A stretch of DNA of 64,000 bases from Patagioenas fasciata (lineage: Eukaryota > Chordata > Aves > Columbiformes > Columbidae): the NCBI RefSeq assembly GCF_037038585.1, contig NC_092520.1, positions 148,179,104-148,243,103 on the forward strand. The letters are read 5' to 3'. The notes below the pieces were generated by a model that searched no databases, was not told where the DNA came from, and was given only the letters and a program-made list of their open reading frames with translations. Numbering within the stretch: the stretch's first letter is position 1; every line of letters starts with the position of its first letter. A program made the translations under genes and the position numbers. Shown piece after piece: positions 1-13,600 of the stretch.

Positions 1-1674
1 TGAGACTGGGAGCACAGGTCATTGAGGAAGGGACAGGGAAGCCAGAGCATGGGGAGGAAGGAAGTGAGCTGGTTTCTCTCTGGTGAGAGAGGAGGGATGC
101 CAAACCTCTGGTGAGAGCCAGACAGGGTCAGGCAGCAAATGCTATCTTGGCAAAAAAGTTATGAGGTAGGTAAACTGTGAAAGTGAGAAAGGCCAAATGG
201 GTAGTGTGGAAAAGAAAGGAGAAATTTCAGAAGCTCTGAAATTCACTTGGCAGAAAGCAAGACCATCTAGATGCAGGGTCAGAGGCACTTCCAGTGTCTC
301 CAGCAAGGAGGACTTATCTCAGGATAACCCTGACTGTGTTCCACACAACTCCCTTCCCAACTTGTATGTGGAACAAACAAGAAGCTGGAGTAGATATTCC
401 CAAGGTTTAGGGGCTGGTCATAGATAAGGCATTTTGTTTTCCAGGTTTCTGTACTCCTGCACACTGACCTGGGGGAAGCCAACAGTGGTCTGGCACTTGC
501 CTCTTGTGCAGCCACGTCTGCCAGCTGGCAACCCGACCAGTGCTGTGCTTTCTGAATAAACACCGCGGATCACCTGTCCACCAAGGACATTTTTCCTAAT
601 TTAGATCAGTTATTTTCTCCTGTTATGAAGAAAGACGGACAGATTCACGATTACTGGGGCTTGGGCTTATAATTAAGTTATTGTGAAGGTAATTATGGAT
701 AGTAAGCAGGACACAATAAATTCTCTAGTCTATAATACGCTTACCTATTAAAAAAGAGGTATTTAGTACACCTGGGAGACATGGACCTGTGTTTTACAGG
801 CAACCTTGTGTTCTTCACATCTACCACGGTGGATACAGATGTAGAGTTGTTACCTTGGCATCAAAAAAAAAAAAGGAGAGAAAAAGCATAAGAACCTGAG
901 GTGACTTGATCTAAGAAGATGTTTATATGTAGATTTAAAAGTTGGACCCCGCTGTTACCATTTTGTGTATTTTTCAATGGAAAAGTGCTTTCAAATCCTA
1001 CTGTTGTAACTCAGTGAGAGATGAACTAAAAACAAAAACGCCCAGCACCCGCAGCCTTAGCCACTGCACCACAGTACTGGAGCAGATTTGGAAGAACATT
1101 TACTGGTCCACATGAGAGTTTCACTGTGTGACTTCAACAACAAAACGGCGGGCATGTGTCATCTGCCCTGCCGTGGCACATGTTTGCCTTCCCCACAGGG
1201 CCAGAGAGCAGCCCAGGTCATGGCAACCACCCCCGGCCCACCTCAGCTCTCATTTGCTCTCAGGTTCTCCATTAGAATTGGCAAACAGCAGTTAGTTGAT
1301 TCCCAGCCAGGAAAGAAAACAAAGGTAAATAAGGTGTTGCCCTGGACAATGGCCCCTGATCTCTCATGAGTTTGTACCAGCCACCTGCAGCAGATATATA
1401 TTTTGCTCTGCCACTGTTCCCACTCACGTGGTCTGGTTGTAGGGCCTTCACTTGGATTTTTTTTCTCTGTAGACACACAGCTAAGAAAAAATTAAAAATC
1501 AGCGTAACATCTCAAACCAGAGAAATCTTTAAACAAAATCCTTGTTAAACATGAAATTCTTGTTAAATGCTCATGTCCCTGTGGTTTGGGCAAGAAAACG
1601 CTATCCTAACTGCTAACAGCACCACTGGCAAGGTTTCTTTCCTTCACCCTGGACAGTCCCAGGAGACAGATCGC
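1..1674. other. Intergenic stretch, no gene recognised
   Basis: AT-rich single-copy-looking DNA. The open frames here are all under 100 codons, show no recognisable protein family and are not framed by convincing splice sites. A short A-run lies near 845. I see nothing else. Confidence 0.6.
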
Positions 1675-1850
1675 AGAATCACAGAATAGTTGGGGTTTGA
1701 AGGGATCTCTGGAGATCACCTGGTCCAACACCCCCGCTAAAGCAGGTTCACCTAGAACAGATCACTCAGGAATGTGTCCAGGCAGGTTTTGAATATCTCC
1801 AGAGAAGGAGACTCCACAATATCTCTGGGCAGCCTGTTCCAGTGCTCTGG
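1675..1850 (-). mobile_element. CR1 LINE 3' fragment
   Basis: The stretch begins with the reverse complement of the CR1 3' tail (AGAATCACAGAATAG) and continues through the conserved 3' part (gatcacctggtccaac, then the block ending in agcctgttccagtgctctgg). It is 5'-truncated, as is normal for CR1. There is no coding capacity. Confidence 0.85.
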
Positions 1851-4136
1851 ATGCAAGTGAAGCCCCAGTATGACCTGCCACCTTCACAGAAAGGACTGCA
1901 AATAGTCCATAGTTTACACTGACTTATGCTGCTGTCCATTTTAATTTCTATATTCATGCTATTTAACATAGGTTTTTCAGGGTAAGAAGAGGAAGGCAAG
2001 GAGGAAAAGAGAAGAAGGGTTTCTGTGAAGATGTTCCCAACATTTTTTCTCTTTCTGGCCCATAACAATAACTATCCCCCTAAATTAAGCAAAATATTAT
2101 TCTTTGTCCATCCCCATCCAGAATAAATATTATTTTTTTTTTAGAATCTCTTTGTACAACAGGCTTGCTGAAAACTGCAAACATGTTATAAAGTACAAAT
2201 GATTTTTGCTCTGGCTTAGCAGACAACCTCTGAGGGTGACATCTCACTGACACAGATGCAAGTAGAAATAATTCAGCAGTCCCATCTCTGCTCCCACATC
2301 TAAGTCAGTTCCATCTCCTCTAAATTAAGCAGTGAAATCATAGTAACATATTGCTTACCTCCATATAACCCAAAATATATTACCAGGCATACAAAAGTCA
2401 GGACAGAGTGGATGGAAGAGAGGTTCGCGAAACAAAGGATATCGCAAATGTGGCTTGAGGATTTTCTTGGCAAAACAAAGACATATACATCTGTTTGGGT
2501 CCTTCTTCATTACAGTAGTTGTGTTAATACAATGGTTGCTCACAGGTTTACAGGCTCTCCCCACATGGGGAGGGTTAAGGTCACAACAGTGCAGGAAGGC
2601 CCCACGCAGACACACACACGGGTGTTTTGCAGTACCAGCACCATACAAAGAACGGAATCCTCCAGGTGATGGAGAGGGAATTTAAAAACATGGGTCCTGT
2701 AAGGGATACCCCTAAAATAAGGGATAGCACATTGTCAGTGGTAAGAGGATTCAGAAGCTCTCAGGCTTGCTTCGCAACCTGCCCTTTCACTGGAATGTAT
2801 CAGGAGATGCAGCCCAGCTCACTGAAACTTTGTTCAGATGCAAGATAATTTCTGAAGGGACAAGAGAGATGAGGCAAACCTCTTATGTCTATTTATTTCT
2901 CCCTGAAGAGCTTCAATGGGAAGCATCTTCAGCAATATTGTTCTAGTTGCTGGAGTCCCATATTTCTCCAAACACACCTCTCAGCAACATACCACAAAGT
3001 CTAAGGGGGAAATATCCCATCATTTCTGTGTAAAGTGGTATCTAGAAGCTTGTATCCACTCTTGATGCCAGCTCGTTCAACTGTCACTGGCTGTCATCAA
3101 TGCCTGAATTTAGCAGACCATCCCCACATTGCATCACTTGTCATTTTCTTCTTCTCACTATGACTTTTTCAAACCTGTGAACCCTTCCCTGCATAGCTCT
3201 GACCCTTGTAATTTATAGGTAAGGAGATCCAACAGGTTTCTCACACCTGTGCTGTGCAGTACATAGTTCTTTTCGCCTGACTGATAACTGCATCCACTAT
3301 AGAGATTTCATAACAGAAGGTCTGTTTGGAGTCTTTATAAAAAGGCTTCTTATTTGAGACACCTGTGTCCATAAACAGCTTCCTATTCTAAGGGACTTTG
3401 AGGGTTTGGGATGGGTAGTTATGTGAAATCTGAACTTACAGTTTGATATAAACAACAACATGATAAAACTTCAGGTTGTAAAAAAAAAAAATCAAATCAC
3501 CACACCTTGGATTTTCAAGTTCTGTTAAAAGCTTTCTATAACTTTTTTTTTTTTTTCAAGCAATACAGCAACATGTGATTTATCTTGTTTAAAAATCCTT
3601 TATGTTAATTGGCTTCTAGTTTTTAAATGCTTCTCCTTAAACACAAATAGTTTTAGGGGCTCAGGAGCTTTGCCATCCTGTTCTTTCATTAGTATCCCAC
3701 AGACAGGCATATTTGGGTAGAGCATCGATCCCTGTTATCACATACATTATTCACGTACCATTGCAGGTGGTCAGCTCTTCTATCCACACCAAATCAACTT
3801 GTCACTTTACAAAACAAACATTTTATTTCTTTTAATATCTATTCTTGTCGGTCTCTGCAAAATGCAGGCATGCTGCTCTCACAGCCACATTGCTACTGCT
3901 AATGCCTGCACTAGATAGAGGATTTGGTCAGGGCTTACTAATGGAGATATCAGTGATTTTGCAATCCAGGAGTATTACACGTAACTGAAGAAGTGCAAAG
4001 AGAACTTCAGGTTTGGATGCGAATATTAAACAAAAGAAACAGGCTATAAGTTTTGTGAAATCAAGTTTCCTAGGAATACTTTGGGCTTTCTTGGGAGTGG
4101 AAACAAGACTAAGCTGTGTTAGGATCTACAACAGAG
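1851..4136. other. Intergenic stretch, no gene recognised
   Basis: AT-rich sequence with short A and T runs (about 3,480-3,491 and 3,545-3,556). No open frame resembles a known protein. No RNA gene or terminal repeats seen. Confidence 0.55.
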
Positions 4137-4772
4137 ACACTCATTTTGACACACAGACTCAAGAAGGCCAATGACATCCTGGGGTGTATTAGAAAGGGGG
4201 TGGTTAGCAGGTCCAGAGAGGTTCTCCTTCTCCTCTACTCTGCCCTGGTGAGACCACATCTAGAATATTGTGTCCAGTTCTGGGCCCCTCAGTTCAAGAA
4301 GGACAGGGAACTGCTGGAGAGAGTCCAGCGTAGGTCAACAAAGATGATTAAGGGAGTGGAGCATCTCCCTTATGAGGAAAGGTTGAGGGAGCTGGGTCTC
4401 TTTAGCTTGGAGAAGAGGAAATTGAGGGGTGACCTCATTAATTGCTATAAATATGTAAAGGGTGAGTGTCACGAGGATGGAGCCAGGCTCTTCTCGGTGA
4501 CAACCAACGGTAGGACAAGGGGTAATGGGTTCAGACTGGAACACAAGAGCTTCCACTTAAATTTGAGAAGAAACAACTTCTCAGTGAGAGTGCCAGAGCA
4601 CTGGAACAGGCTGCCCAGGGAGGTTGTGCAGTCTCCTTCTCTGGAGACATTCAAAACCCTCCTGGACACATTCCTGTGTAACCTCACCTAAGTGTTCCTG
4701 CTCTTGCAGGGGGATTGGACTAGGTGATCTTTTGAAGTCCTTTCCAATCCCTAACATTCTGTGATTCTGTGA
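4137..4772 (+). mobile_element. CR1 LINE fragment with end of the reverse-transcriptase ORF
   Basis: An open frame from 4,116 to 4,691 gives the familiar C-terminal end of the CR1 ORF2 protein, including [38 protein letters not shown] and [14 protein letters not shown]. It is followed by the short 3' UTR and the tail ATTCTGTGATTCTGTGA at 4,756-4,772. The endonuclease and most of the reverse transcriptase are missing, so the copy is 5'-truncated and cannot move itself. The preserved frame of about 190 codons suggests a fairly young insertion compared with the decayed copy that follows. Confidence 0.93.
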
Positions 4773-4949
4773 CAACATAGATCTCAATGTTCAAGAAGTG
4801 CAAATTTCTGCACTGCAGGTGGAATAAACCCAGATGTCAGTGCTGGTTGGAACTGAGAAAAGGCTTTGCTGAAAAGGGCCTGGGATTTACAGCAGACACC
4901 AAGTGAAATTTGACACAACAGTGCTCTTACTTTGTGAACTGGGGACATG

Positions 4950-5450
4950 GCATAACGGGCTATGTTAGGAGAGGCACAACCAGCAGACCAAGGGAAGTTG
5001 TTACCCCTATTTGGCAGGGAAAGAACACTGCACTGCAGCACTGTGACTTGAACCCTCCTAGTTCAAGAAGGGACATGCCAAGAAACTGGAGAGGATCCAG
5101 CAGAGAGCTACGAAGATGGTGAGAAACCTAAACCACATAATCTGAAACAAAAGGTTGAAGGATGTGGGCTTTTTTGGTCTGGTCAAGAGGAGGCAAAGTG
5201 GTGATGTAAAGCAACCTACCAATACTTGAAAATAAACCCCAGAGATGACAAAACCAAACTTGTCACATAGTGATAGGTGGTAAAGCAAGGGGGAAAAAGG
5301 CAACAGCATCATTCTGAGGTTTGGGAGATTTAGAGTAGGTATTAGGAAAAAAAAAAAAAAATCTTATCAAGACAGTGATGTCACACTAGAAATGGCTACC
5401 CAGAGAGGTCAGAGATGCTCCATCCTTAACACTTTTGAAGACTTGGCTAG
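4950..5450 (+). mobile_element. Old, decayed CR1 fragment
   Basis: The order of recognisable CR1 blocks is kept: a gcagaccaagggaagttgtt block, then ctagttcaagaagggacatg, a block corresponding to the ERVQ region, gtaggtattaggaaaa, and a gctacccagagaggt block. Many substitutions and indels break the frame. It is much more diverged than the copy ending at 4,772, so the two are separate insertions. Confidence 0.75.
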
Positions 5451-8400
5451 AAAAAAATGGCATAGTAACTACATATTTCCTACCCTGTTCACAGTGCAAA
5501 TGGTGGTATCTCCAGTGCAACCAAGACAATTGCTGTCAGCAGGTGACATTTCAGTGGTGCTTCTGTGTCTGCTCCCCTCTATACAATATAATCCCTACAG
5601 GAATTTAAAAGCTTCTTGGCATAAAGTGAAAGAATAACAAACCAGTTTATTTTCATGGGGATAGAAAGATAAATTTTTTGAGCTAACTTTAGCTAAAGAC
5701 TAGGAAACATTTGCAATTTCATTCACTCGTTGGGGACCCAAACACCATGTGCTGCAGGAAGCAGACCAGAGCTACATTTGTTCCAACTAACATTAGCATT
5801 AATTTGGTTTGACCAATGACAGTAGAACAAGAGGTTTTGACCTTGTACTAGAATAAAAAAAAAAATCCCTTTCTTATCGCCTATCACAAACCTTAGCTTA
5901 ACAGCAAAATAAATAGTTTTTCACAGTTTTTGAATGGGTCTGTACTTCCTTCTTGTTGTTCCAATTAAGCCAACAGTTCTGCCTCAAGGAAATTCCATAC
6001 ATTTCTTTCATGAAAGGAAAGGTACATGTTAAGAAAAATAAAAAAACAAGCCTTACTTACAGACTTTCCTGAAGCAGGTCTTAAAATCATCACTACAAAA
6101 GAGCTTCCCCATATCTGTTTTCAGAATCTACTGTACTTTTGCTTGAGCATTGATTTTTCATAACCCTGGCAGCTCCCTTCACTTTTATTCTTTTATCTTC
6201 TTCTTTCAGTATAAGTCTCATATTATAGCTGTAATAGCCACCATCAGTCAGAACAGGCCAGCTTTGGAAATTCCTTTAGTCAACTCACTAATCAGGAGAT
6301 TTTATGCGAGCCCCACATGAAGAAGCAGTCCCATCTCTTAAATGATTTTGAGTCTTGCCCAGCTGATGAATGAGAAAGACAGCCAATTGTGGAAAAGACC
6401 TCAGATAAGGAGGAAACCTAACCTTGTTCATTGGCTGTTTTCACCAGCTGTAATCAATAAATGGCTTCCAGATGGATCCAAGCCTTGAGCCCTCAGTGCT
6501 GATGTTCGTATAATGTGACACTGGTTTATTTCATTATAGTTACTGTGGATGTAAATTACCACATTCAATAGGTAAAAATCAGTTTATCATTAGTTAGAGT
6601 ACTAGGACTTGGATGCATAGATTCATTTTGATTTATGGGTCTTCATTATTGTCATTTTTATTTCCTAGAGAAAAAATCATGGAGGAAAGGAGAGAAGGAT
6701 AATAATGTAATGTAGAGCCTGCTTCATTTCAAATTTTGGAGCTTCTGCAACTAATTTTGTAACTGATATGATAACTCCGCCTCAGTTTTATTCTGCTTCT
6801 TTTCAACAGCTTTGAGTTACATACACTAGCTTACTTGGGAACAAGGTATAAACAACTGATGGGTTAAACAAGTGTCTGTGGAGGCTGAGCCTAGATTTTA
6901 AACATATTTAGAAACCTAAATCCTACTTACGTAAGGGGAATGGGAAAAGGTTTGGGCCTGTGGGTAGCAGTTAATATATGGGTAAGACTTGTGCTGCATC
7001 TGTTACTTAGTAAATTCTGAACAAAGCAAAAGGGAGGAACAGGTGTAACAGCTCAAAAGGGAACAGTACAGTTTTAAGAAATCATGAAAAAACTTAATAC
7101 TGAAGTAATTTACCTCTTATGCCTCCCCGCCTACCCCAGGAAGAACATCACAGAAATCTGCTATTCTAACAGCAGTCATGAAGTTGGAGGCAGTTCATTT
7201 ACAGGATAAATCCCGTGTTTCTTCCTTAGTTGGTGTAAAATTTGAGGAATATCTGCTGAAAGCACCACATCTCAGCAGTTATGCTGTGTTGACCAACCTC
7301 TGCTATAGTTCTGTGAAAATATATGAACTAGTCAGCAGTAACTAGTAATAGGGGAGTTAGTCCTGGCCTTACAAAACTGAAATGCCTGCTGCGCGTCAGA
7401 GCACAAGCAAATAGTCCAGATGCAAATAATTGAGTAAGTGAAGATAAGTGTTTTAAGGATCACCAAAAACCTCAGCAAGTAGAATAACTTTACCCTAGAG
7501 CCTTCCTTTCAATGTTTGTAGCCTCAAGAAGCTTAGTTACCATCATGAGTTGCATGTAAAAAAAAAAAAAGGGATTTTTATTCCTAAAGTATGTAGGCAC
7601 TTTAAGGAAAAATCACAGAATGCCACTGGGATACAGAACTACGCTTTAGTATTTCATGTCTAAGCCTCTGCATACGCAAAAGTACAGAGGAAATAACAAC
7701 CTGAACACTGTGCTCAAATCTTATTCTCCATGTAGATATTATGGTTTAGAATATACTGCAGGAAGAGAGCAACAAGTTTTACCTGTTCTTGAAGAGTTTA
7801 CTGGATTCCTGCACCCAAAGGCAATCTATTTATTGTTGTTCACCTGTCACATCAATTCAAGTCTCTTGGCATCATCAGAATCTTTTATGAACTTGATGCC
7901 CTTCAAGAAACCACCAGTTGTCCCTGGCCTCATCTAGAAGAGCACGTCAAACTCCACAGGGACATAACTCTATTCTATCCTAAAAGGTCCACCTCAGGTT
8001 ACTCTCCAGTGATCACAATCCATGCCACTTCCATACGAAGTACTGATGTGGTGGTTTGTTGTTGTTAAGTAGTTTTCTAATACTTTGAAAAAAGCTTATT
8101 AAAAGACTAGATACATCAAGTAGAATTTTCTCAGTGTCTGCTAGGAGCCCACAAGCATGTGTAATGAATGTACAGAGCTATATCCTCAAAAAAAAAAAAA
8201 AAAAAAAAGAGAGAGAGAGACCAAAGATACTACCAAAACCTTTCTTTGGGGCAATGGGAATATCCACAACAACTCAATGTTTCCGTTTAGAAAAAAAACA
8301 ATCACCATTCCTGGCAATACTCACTTATCCCTGTGGAGATGGAGGCAGTAATAGCAATATCAATCAAATCTTTGGATTAAAAAAAATGCACAGTTATATA

Positions 8401-10569
8401 ACTGTATACTAACTTGAAAATCTGTGGTTGTGTTGTTTGCTTTTTGCTTGTTTGTTTTAACAGTCCTCCCTGATTCCAGTAGATACATCACTTCGCAAGC
8501 AAGCTGCTCTTTACAGATGTCCTGTTGCAGCAATGGACACTGTGGAGCCCTCCTGAGCACACAGTACATGTGGATGGGAGGCCATACATCACCTTCCCAT
8601 CCTTGCTGAAAGAAATAAGAAAGGGAAAGGTCAGTGCACTGTACAGTTATGGAATAGACAGGCATTAGCTAACATATAATTGTATTGTTTCAGTATTTTT
8701 TAATAACATATAGTTTGTTCTTAATATTAAAAATATAAATCATAGGTATTCCAAATGTATAGGTAGCCCATCCATACTACAGCTCAACATGCCTTAACTC
8801 AGCGGTGTAAACCAGCTTGATGCAGACAGCCCTGCAGCCCAGACCCAACCTCAGGCTCAGATTAGGAAGACTGCACAGCTGCATCTCAGCCGTGTGACCA
8901 AAGACCTGGAGAAATTTTTCAAAAGATCAGGAAGGCCACAAGCATATGGATAAATCTGTCACTTAACATCACTTTTTTACAGTTTGGATGGACTGCAGTT
9001 TCGGTGATTTCTATCTCCCTGACCCCACTTTGGCCACTTCAATATTTAGCTGTTACACAAGCTTGATATCAAAGGGCATCAACGTTCTGAGCAGCCCTAC
9101 CAGTGTTCATAATCATTCAGACTGCTATAAGCACAGCAGGTTCAGGAGTTAGTTGGGTGATACTCCACCTTCAAGGTTGAATATCTATAAACTTTTTAAA
9201 ATTTATTTATTATTTCTGACAGACAAATACAGATTAAATATATTCAGCTACTCCCACACACACTTATTGTAGGAACTTCCTCATGCAATATGCTAGCTTA
9301 AGGGCACCTTTTTGCCAAAACAGCTTTCATATCATATTGTTGATAGAAAGGTGTGAAATTTGTTGAGGCACACCAAATTTCAATGTCTCTTTCTATATGT
9401 GTTTGTGGTTTTGTGTGTCTGTACAAATTTATGTACAGTGGTTATAAGAAGAATGTCCTCACAAATGAGGGAAAAAAGTCAAGCATTGAGAGTTAGGAAG
9501 GACCAGTAGTAAAATTACATGTTTTGCTCTCTTCTTTTATGTTTCCAGCATATTCTCTGCATTGGAACAGAAAAGAAGAGCTTAATCTTGAAATTAAATT
9601 ACAATATTAGTGACAGTCTAGTGTCTATATCCACAGGAATTCACAGCACTTTACAAGCAATGCAGCCTGTGTTGGCAATAGCAATTTTTGACCCTGCCTT
9701 ACTGTTCATGAACACTTCCACTGGCTGAAATGCTTAGATGCCAGCTGCATATTGACAGCAGACTGTAGTTCTAGAAACCAGTGCACTAAATTTTTCTCAG
9801 CGATACTAAAAACCACACAGGATAATTACAGCACTTCTGCAGCTTGGGCAGAACACTGAACCTGCCTGAGCCATTCTCTCATTTGAAAGTGACATACCAG
9901 TTACAAATTTAATTTGGCTAGAAGCTTTTATTTATTACATTTCAACATTATGCTGAAGCTGTAACTTCATTTCACACGGCACAGGCCCAACCCATGCCAA
10001 CAGTGAGTGAGATGCACAGATAAATGCTGAAGAGAGCTTACTTTGGCAACCCATCCCCACAATCCTGGAAGGAGGCCTTTAGGTGCCAAGTTTAGGTTTA
10101 AGCTTCTGCTACATTTTGAATGTTGACATTAAAATGTGTCTGCAGTGCATTTACAACCACAAAGTGAAGTCCCATGCCAAAAGTTACCTGTAGAAAAGTG
10201 AGAACGGTGCATATGTACAGTATCACTTCTAAATGTACTCTGCACAGATGAGCAGCATTGACTTATCTACCTGCCAGCCCCACAAATCCACCTGGCACCT
10301 AATACATACAAACATAGAAAAACAAGATCTTGTTTCTCATTCACATTGCAAAGGAAAGCTAGAAGAGCAAACAGCTCAGGTAAACTAGAACAGCTGGTTT
10401 TTCTAGCCTGGTTTGGGCAAGTAACTACTTATTAGAAACAAAGCCTTTGTGTTTCAGGATACGCTTCTCATAATGATAATAGAATCACAAATGAAAGCAT
10501 AGCCTTCCAAAACGTCTTTCTGCCAGAAGCAGAAAAAACATACAAGAAAATTTATTCTTTTAGTATGTA
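5451..10569. other. Intergenic stretch, no gene recognised
   Basis: AT-rich DNA without a recognisable gene. Open frames are short and unlike known proteins. It contains A-runs at about 7,559-7,571 and 8,188-8,208. Confidence 0.55.
8188..8220 (+). repeat. A(21) run followed by (GA)6
   Basis: Twenty-one A residues run directly into six GA units. The sequence upstream is not a recognisable LINE or SINE, so I treat it as a simple repeat and not as a retroposon tail. Confidence 0.85.
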
Positions 10570-10665
10570 TAGAATCATAGAATAGTTTGGGTTGGAAGGG
10601 ACTTCAAAAGGTCAATGTGAAATGTTGAAGAAGCTACTGCTCATCTAGGCCAGTTTTGAACATTT
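10570..10665 (-). mobile_element. Short CR1 3' fragment
   Basis: The reverse complement of the CR1 tail (agaatcatagaatagtttgg) is followed by a gggttggaagggacttcaaa block. Similarity then fades near the block ending in ccagttttgaacatttcc. Heavily 5'-truncated. Confidence 0.8.
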
Positions 10666-13600
10666 CCAGAGGGAAAAGATTTTACGTTGACTGTACCAGA
10701 GATGTGCCAGCGTGTCAGAGCAACCCTCTGGCTCTCCAGACTGCGAACAACAGTTTTCCCACAAGACGTGTGTGTGTCCTTGGTGGAGATATTGCCTAAA
10801 AGCAACACAGTCTTTATAGGCAGCCTCAGTACAGAAATCTGCACTCGGGACTGTCGCTGAAATATCGGTGTGGCATTTCACTACCCACAAGGGTGAGAAC
10901 CTGTCAGTGCCACCACAGCACTGCTCCGCCCTGGGAACACGCAGCCGGGCAGGTCTGCCTGATGAGAAGGACACAACGCAGAATTGTCTAGAGATCCTGA
11001 CTGCAAACTGCTCCCAGTTAATGCTCAGGGTGTCTAAGGCTTCGTGCAAATGTAGCTCTTTTAACAACACTAAAAATGTCTTCTAAGCATTCAAGAAAAC
11101 TGCATTTCTTGCTTGGCCAGAATGGAAGAAGACAGCTTAATTAAAATGACCAGATTTTCAGACAGAACATAGTATTTTGTATTTCAGATCTACAGTTTTA
11201 GAACTTCACAGAAATTATTTTACAGAAGCTGAGAACTGCTCAGCTTTCTTCTTAGAATAATATGTTTCTCTTCACAGGGAATGCTCACCTTGGTGTTTAT
11301 GCTAATCAAATCATTCCTCACACTTTCATTTCACCTGTGCACCTTTTCCAGATTTAAAATAAAGAGGCAAATGAAGAAAATTGTTCCAGCAAGGCCTGCA
11401 GCATGTCCAGCTATGGAGCCATGTAAGAAGTTTAGACTGTATTAATTTCGGTGGCCTGACTGCTTTCTTGTTACTCTCAGTACAGCATCAGAATTGGCCA
11501 AATTAAATGCCTAAGCCCATCTTCAATTTTTCATGTAGTTCAGGCAGTGCTTTAAGAGGACCCTACACACAAAATCTTGCTAAGATAAGGGAGATAGATG
11601 AAACAAGACAGACTGGACAAAAACAAGTTAATCACTAATGCAATAAAATATATATTGTAGCTGTTAGGGTCTAGGAAAACATATACTAGAATACTTAAAC
11701 TCAGATAATCTCTGGAGACAACTGCGTGCCGAGGACCAAAAGGACCACAGAATGGTAAACATTATGCTTATCATTAGAGAGGGTAAAAGGCAGGTCAGAA
11801 TTTATAGACAATAACACCAACTTAATCTCTTGTACAATATATGAACCTCGATTCCAACAATAGATAAGGACAGAGACCAGGAGTGCCTAGTACACTGCCT
11901 GACAAGTATTTACTAGGTGATCTCACAATGGCTTCTATCACCCAAATTTGAAAAATGCTTCTACAATTGAAATTAAACTGGAGCAATAGTAAGCAAGTAG
12001 ACTCCCTTATTTGCCGTCGCCACTGTATCTTCACACATGCTCAACAAGACCGACATCAAGAAAAAGATGTCCTGCGATTTAAGGTGAGATCTAAATGACT
12101 TTGAATTGAACTGAAAGAGAAAAAACCAAATGGTTGAAACCGAAGAGAAATTGCCTGAAGGTATTATGAACCATCAGTTAATTGTACTTTGACTCTCTTT
12201 GTGAAGAATGGCTCTCCAGTCTGATGTGGTTGCTGACTAGTTTTCAACTAGTTGTAAACTGCAAGTATTTGCAATGCTTCCTTAGCAAGGTTATTCAACA
12301 TATGATTATTCAGCAGTTTTATGGAGCACTTAGAAGCCCAAAGCTTGTGTTGAAGGATGTTTACTGTGGACAACAAAGTAAAGACAGTGAGCCACAACAG
12401 CATCATACAGGACAGGGAAATCCTGTGTTTCAGTCTGGATGTCATTGCTGGCTCAGAGTGTGGTTTTGCAATAGTTCAAACCAACTTAAAACAGTTGCTG
12501 TTTGCTCTCTATACTTCGCCTTCTCTTGCATCAATTCTGGCGTTTATTCAACACTTTTTTCTCTGTTTTTCACCTTCTTTGCTGTGGCTCCTTGGAGCCT
12601 GTGTGGCTCTCCAGACAGCTTGCCTCAGTGTCAGGCATGTGTTCCATTAGGTCAGGCACCCATGCATCACCAGGGGCAGATTGAGGCTCTACCTCCAGAT
12701 GCTCTGGCATCAGTCAATCTGTCATGTCACCAACCTTGGCTATGGCTCTGACATGCATGGCCTGACAGGCACCTTACTCATCAAACGAGGAAGACTCTTG
12801 CTGCAGCACTAAGAGAAATCAAGACCACAATGAGCTATCCTCTTTCTTGCTATTATTTTATGCAGTTGATATGTATGTGCCTTTCAGTGAGGCCACTGAG
12901 TCCTGCCACAAGTCCCCAGCCAGTCTCATCGCTGGCCAGTTTGTGGTGCCACACCTGCAGGTCAGGACTTTCAAGGAATGGTAAAGTAAGCCATGTCCCA
13001 TGTAGTGGAGTGTTAGCTAATGAGAAGACAAGCACTCCAAGAAAATAGTATCTCAATGTTTGCATGCATGCCTCTCATACCAGACCATCGTGTTCATGTG
13101 GTTAACCAGGGAAGTGGGTCGTAACCTTATATGTTGGAGTCTGCAAAGAGCTGCTCCCTTCCTCTTTCCTTCAGAGGACAAGAGGAGTCATACTTTTCAA
13201 GTCTTGTCTTGCTTGAAGCTATTTGACTCAGGTCCCAGACCTGTACTTCCTCCCTAAGGAGATGAGAAAAAACAGAAGCCTTGTTGCTTGCATTGTTTCA
13301 TGATCACGGATGATGTTAATTGCCTCAAAAGTAATTAATTACAGGAAGCATTGTCTTAGATTGCCCACTGAGTCAGGAACTCAACCACTAAACAAGCCAT
13401 AAAGATATGTATCAGAGCCCATTATTTCATTAATCTTCGAAGAACTGCAGTAGTATGTATTATATACAAGCCACAAACACAACCTGTTTGAATATCACCT
13501 GGTAACTTAACGGCTGGATTCTGAACCTCTGGCCAAAGCAAGCTCCTACTTTGGATTAGCTGAGGACTTTCATGGTGGAAAGTTGCAGCATCAGACTTCT

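Noticed and set aside
4116-4691. Independent 191-codon gene
   Set aside because: The protein is the C-terminal end of CR1 ORF2, followed by the CR1 3' tail.
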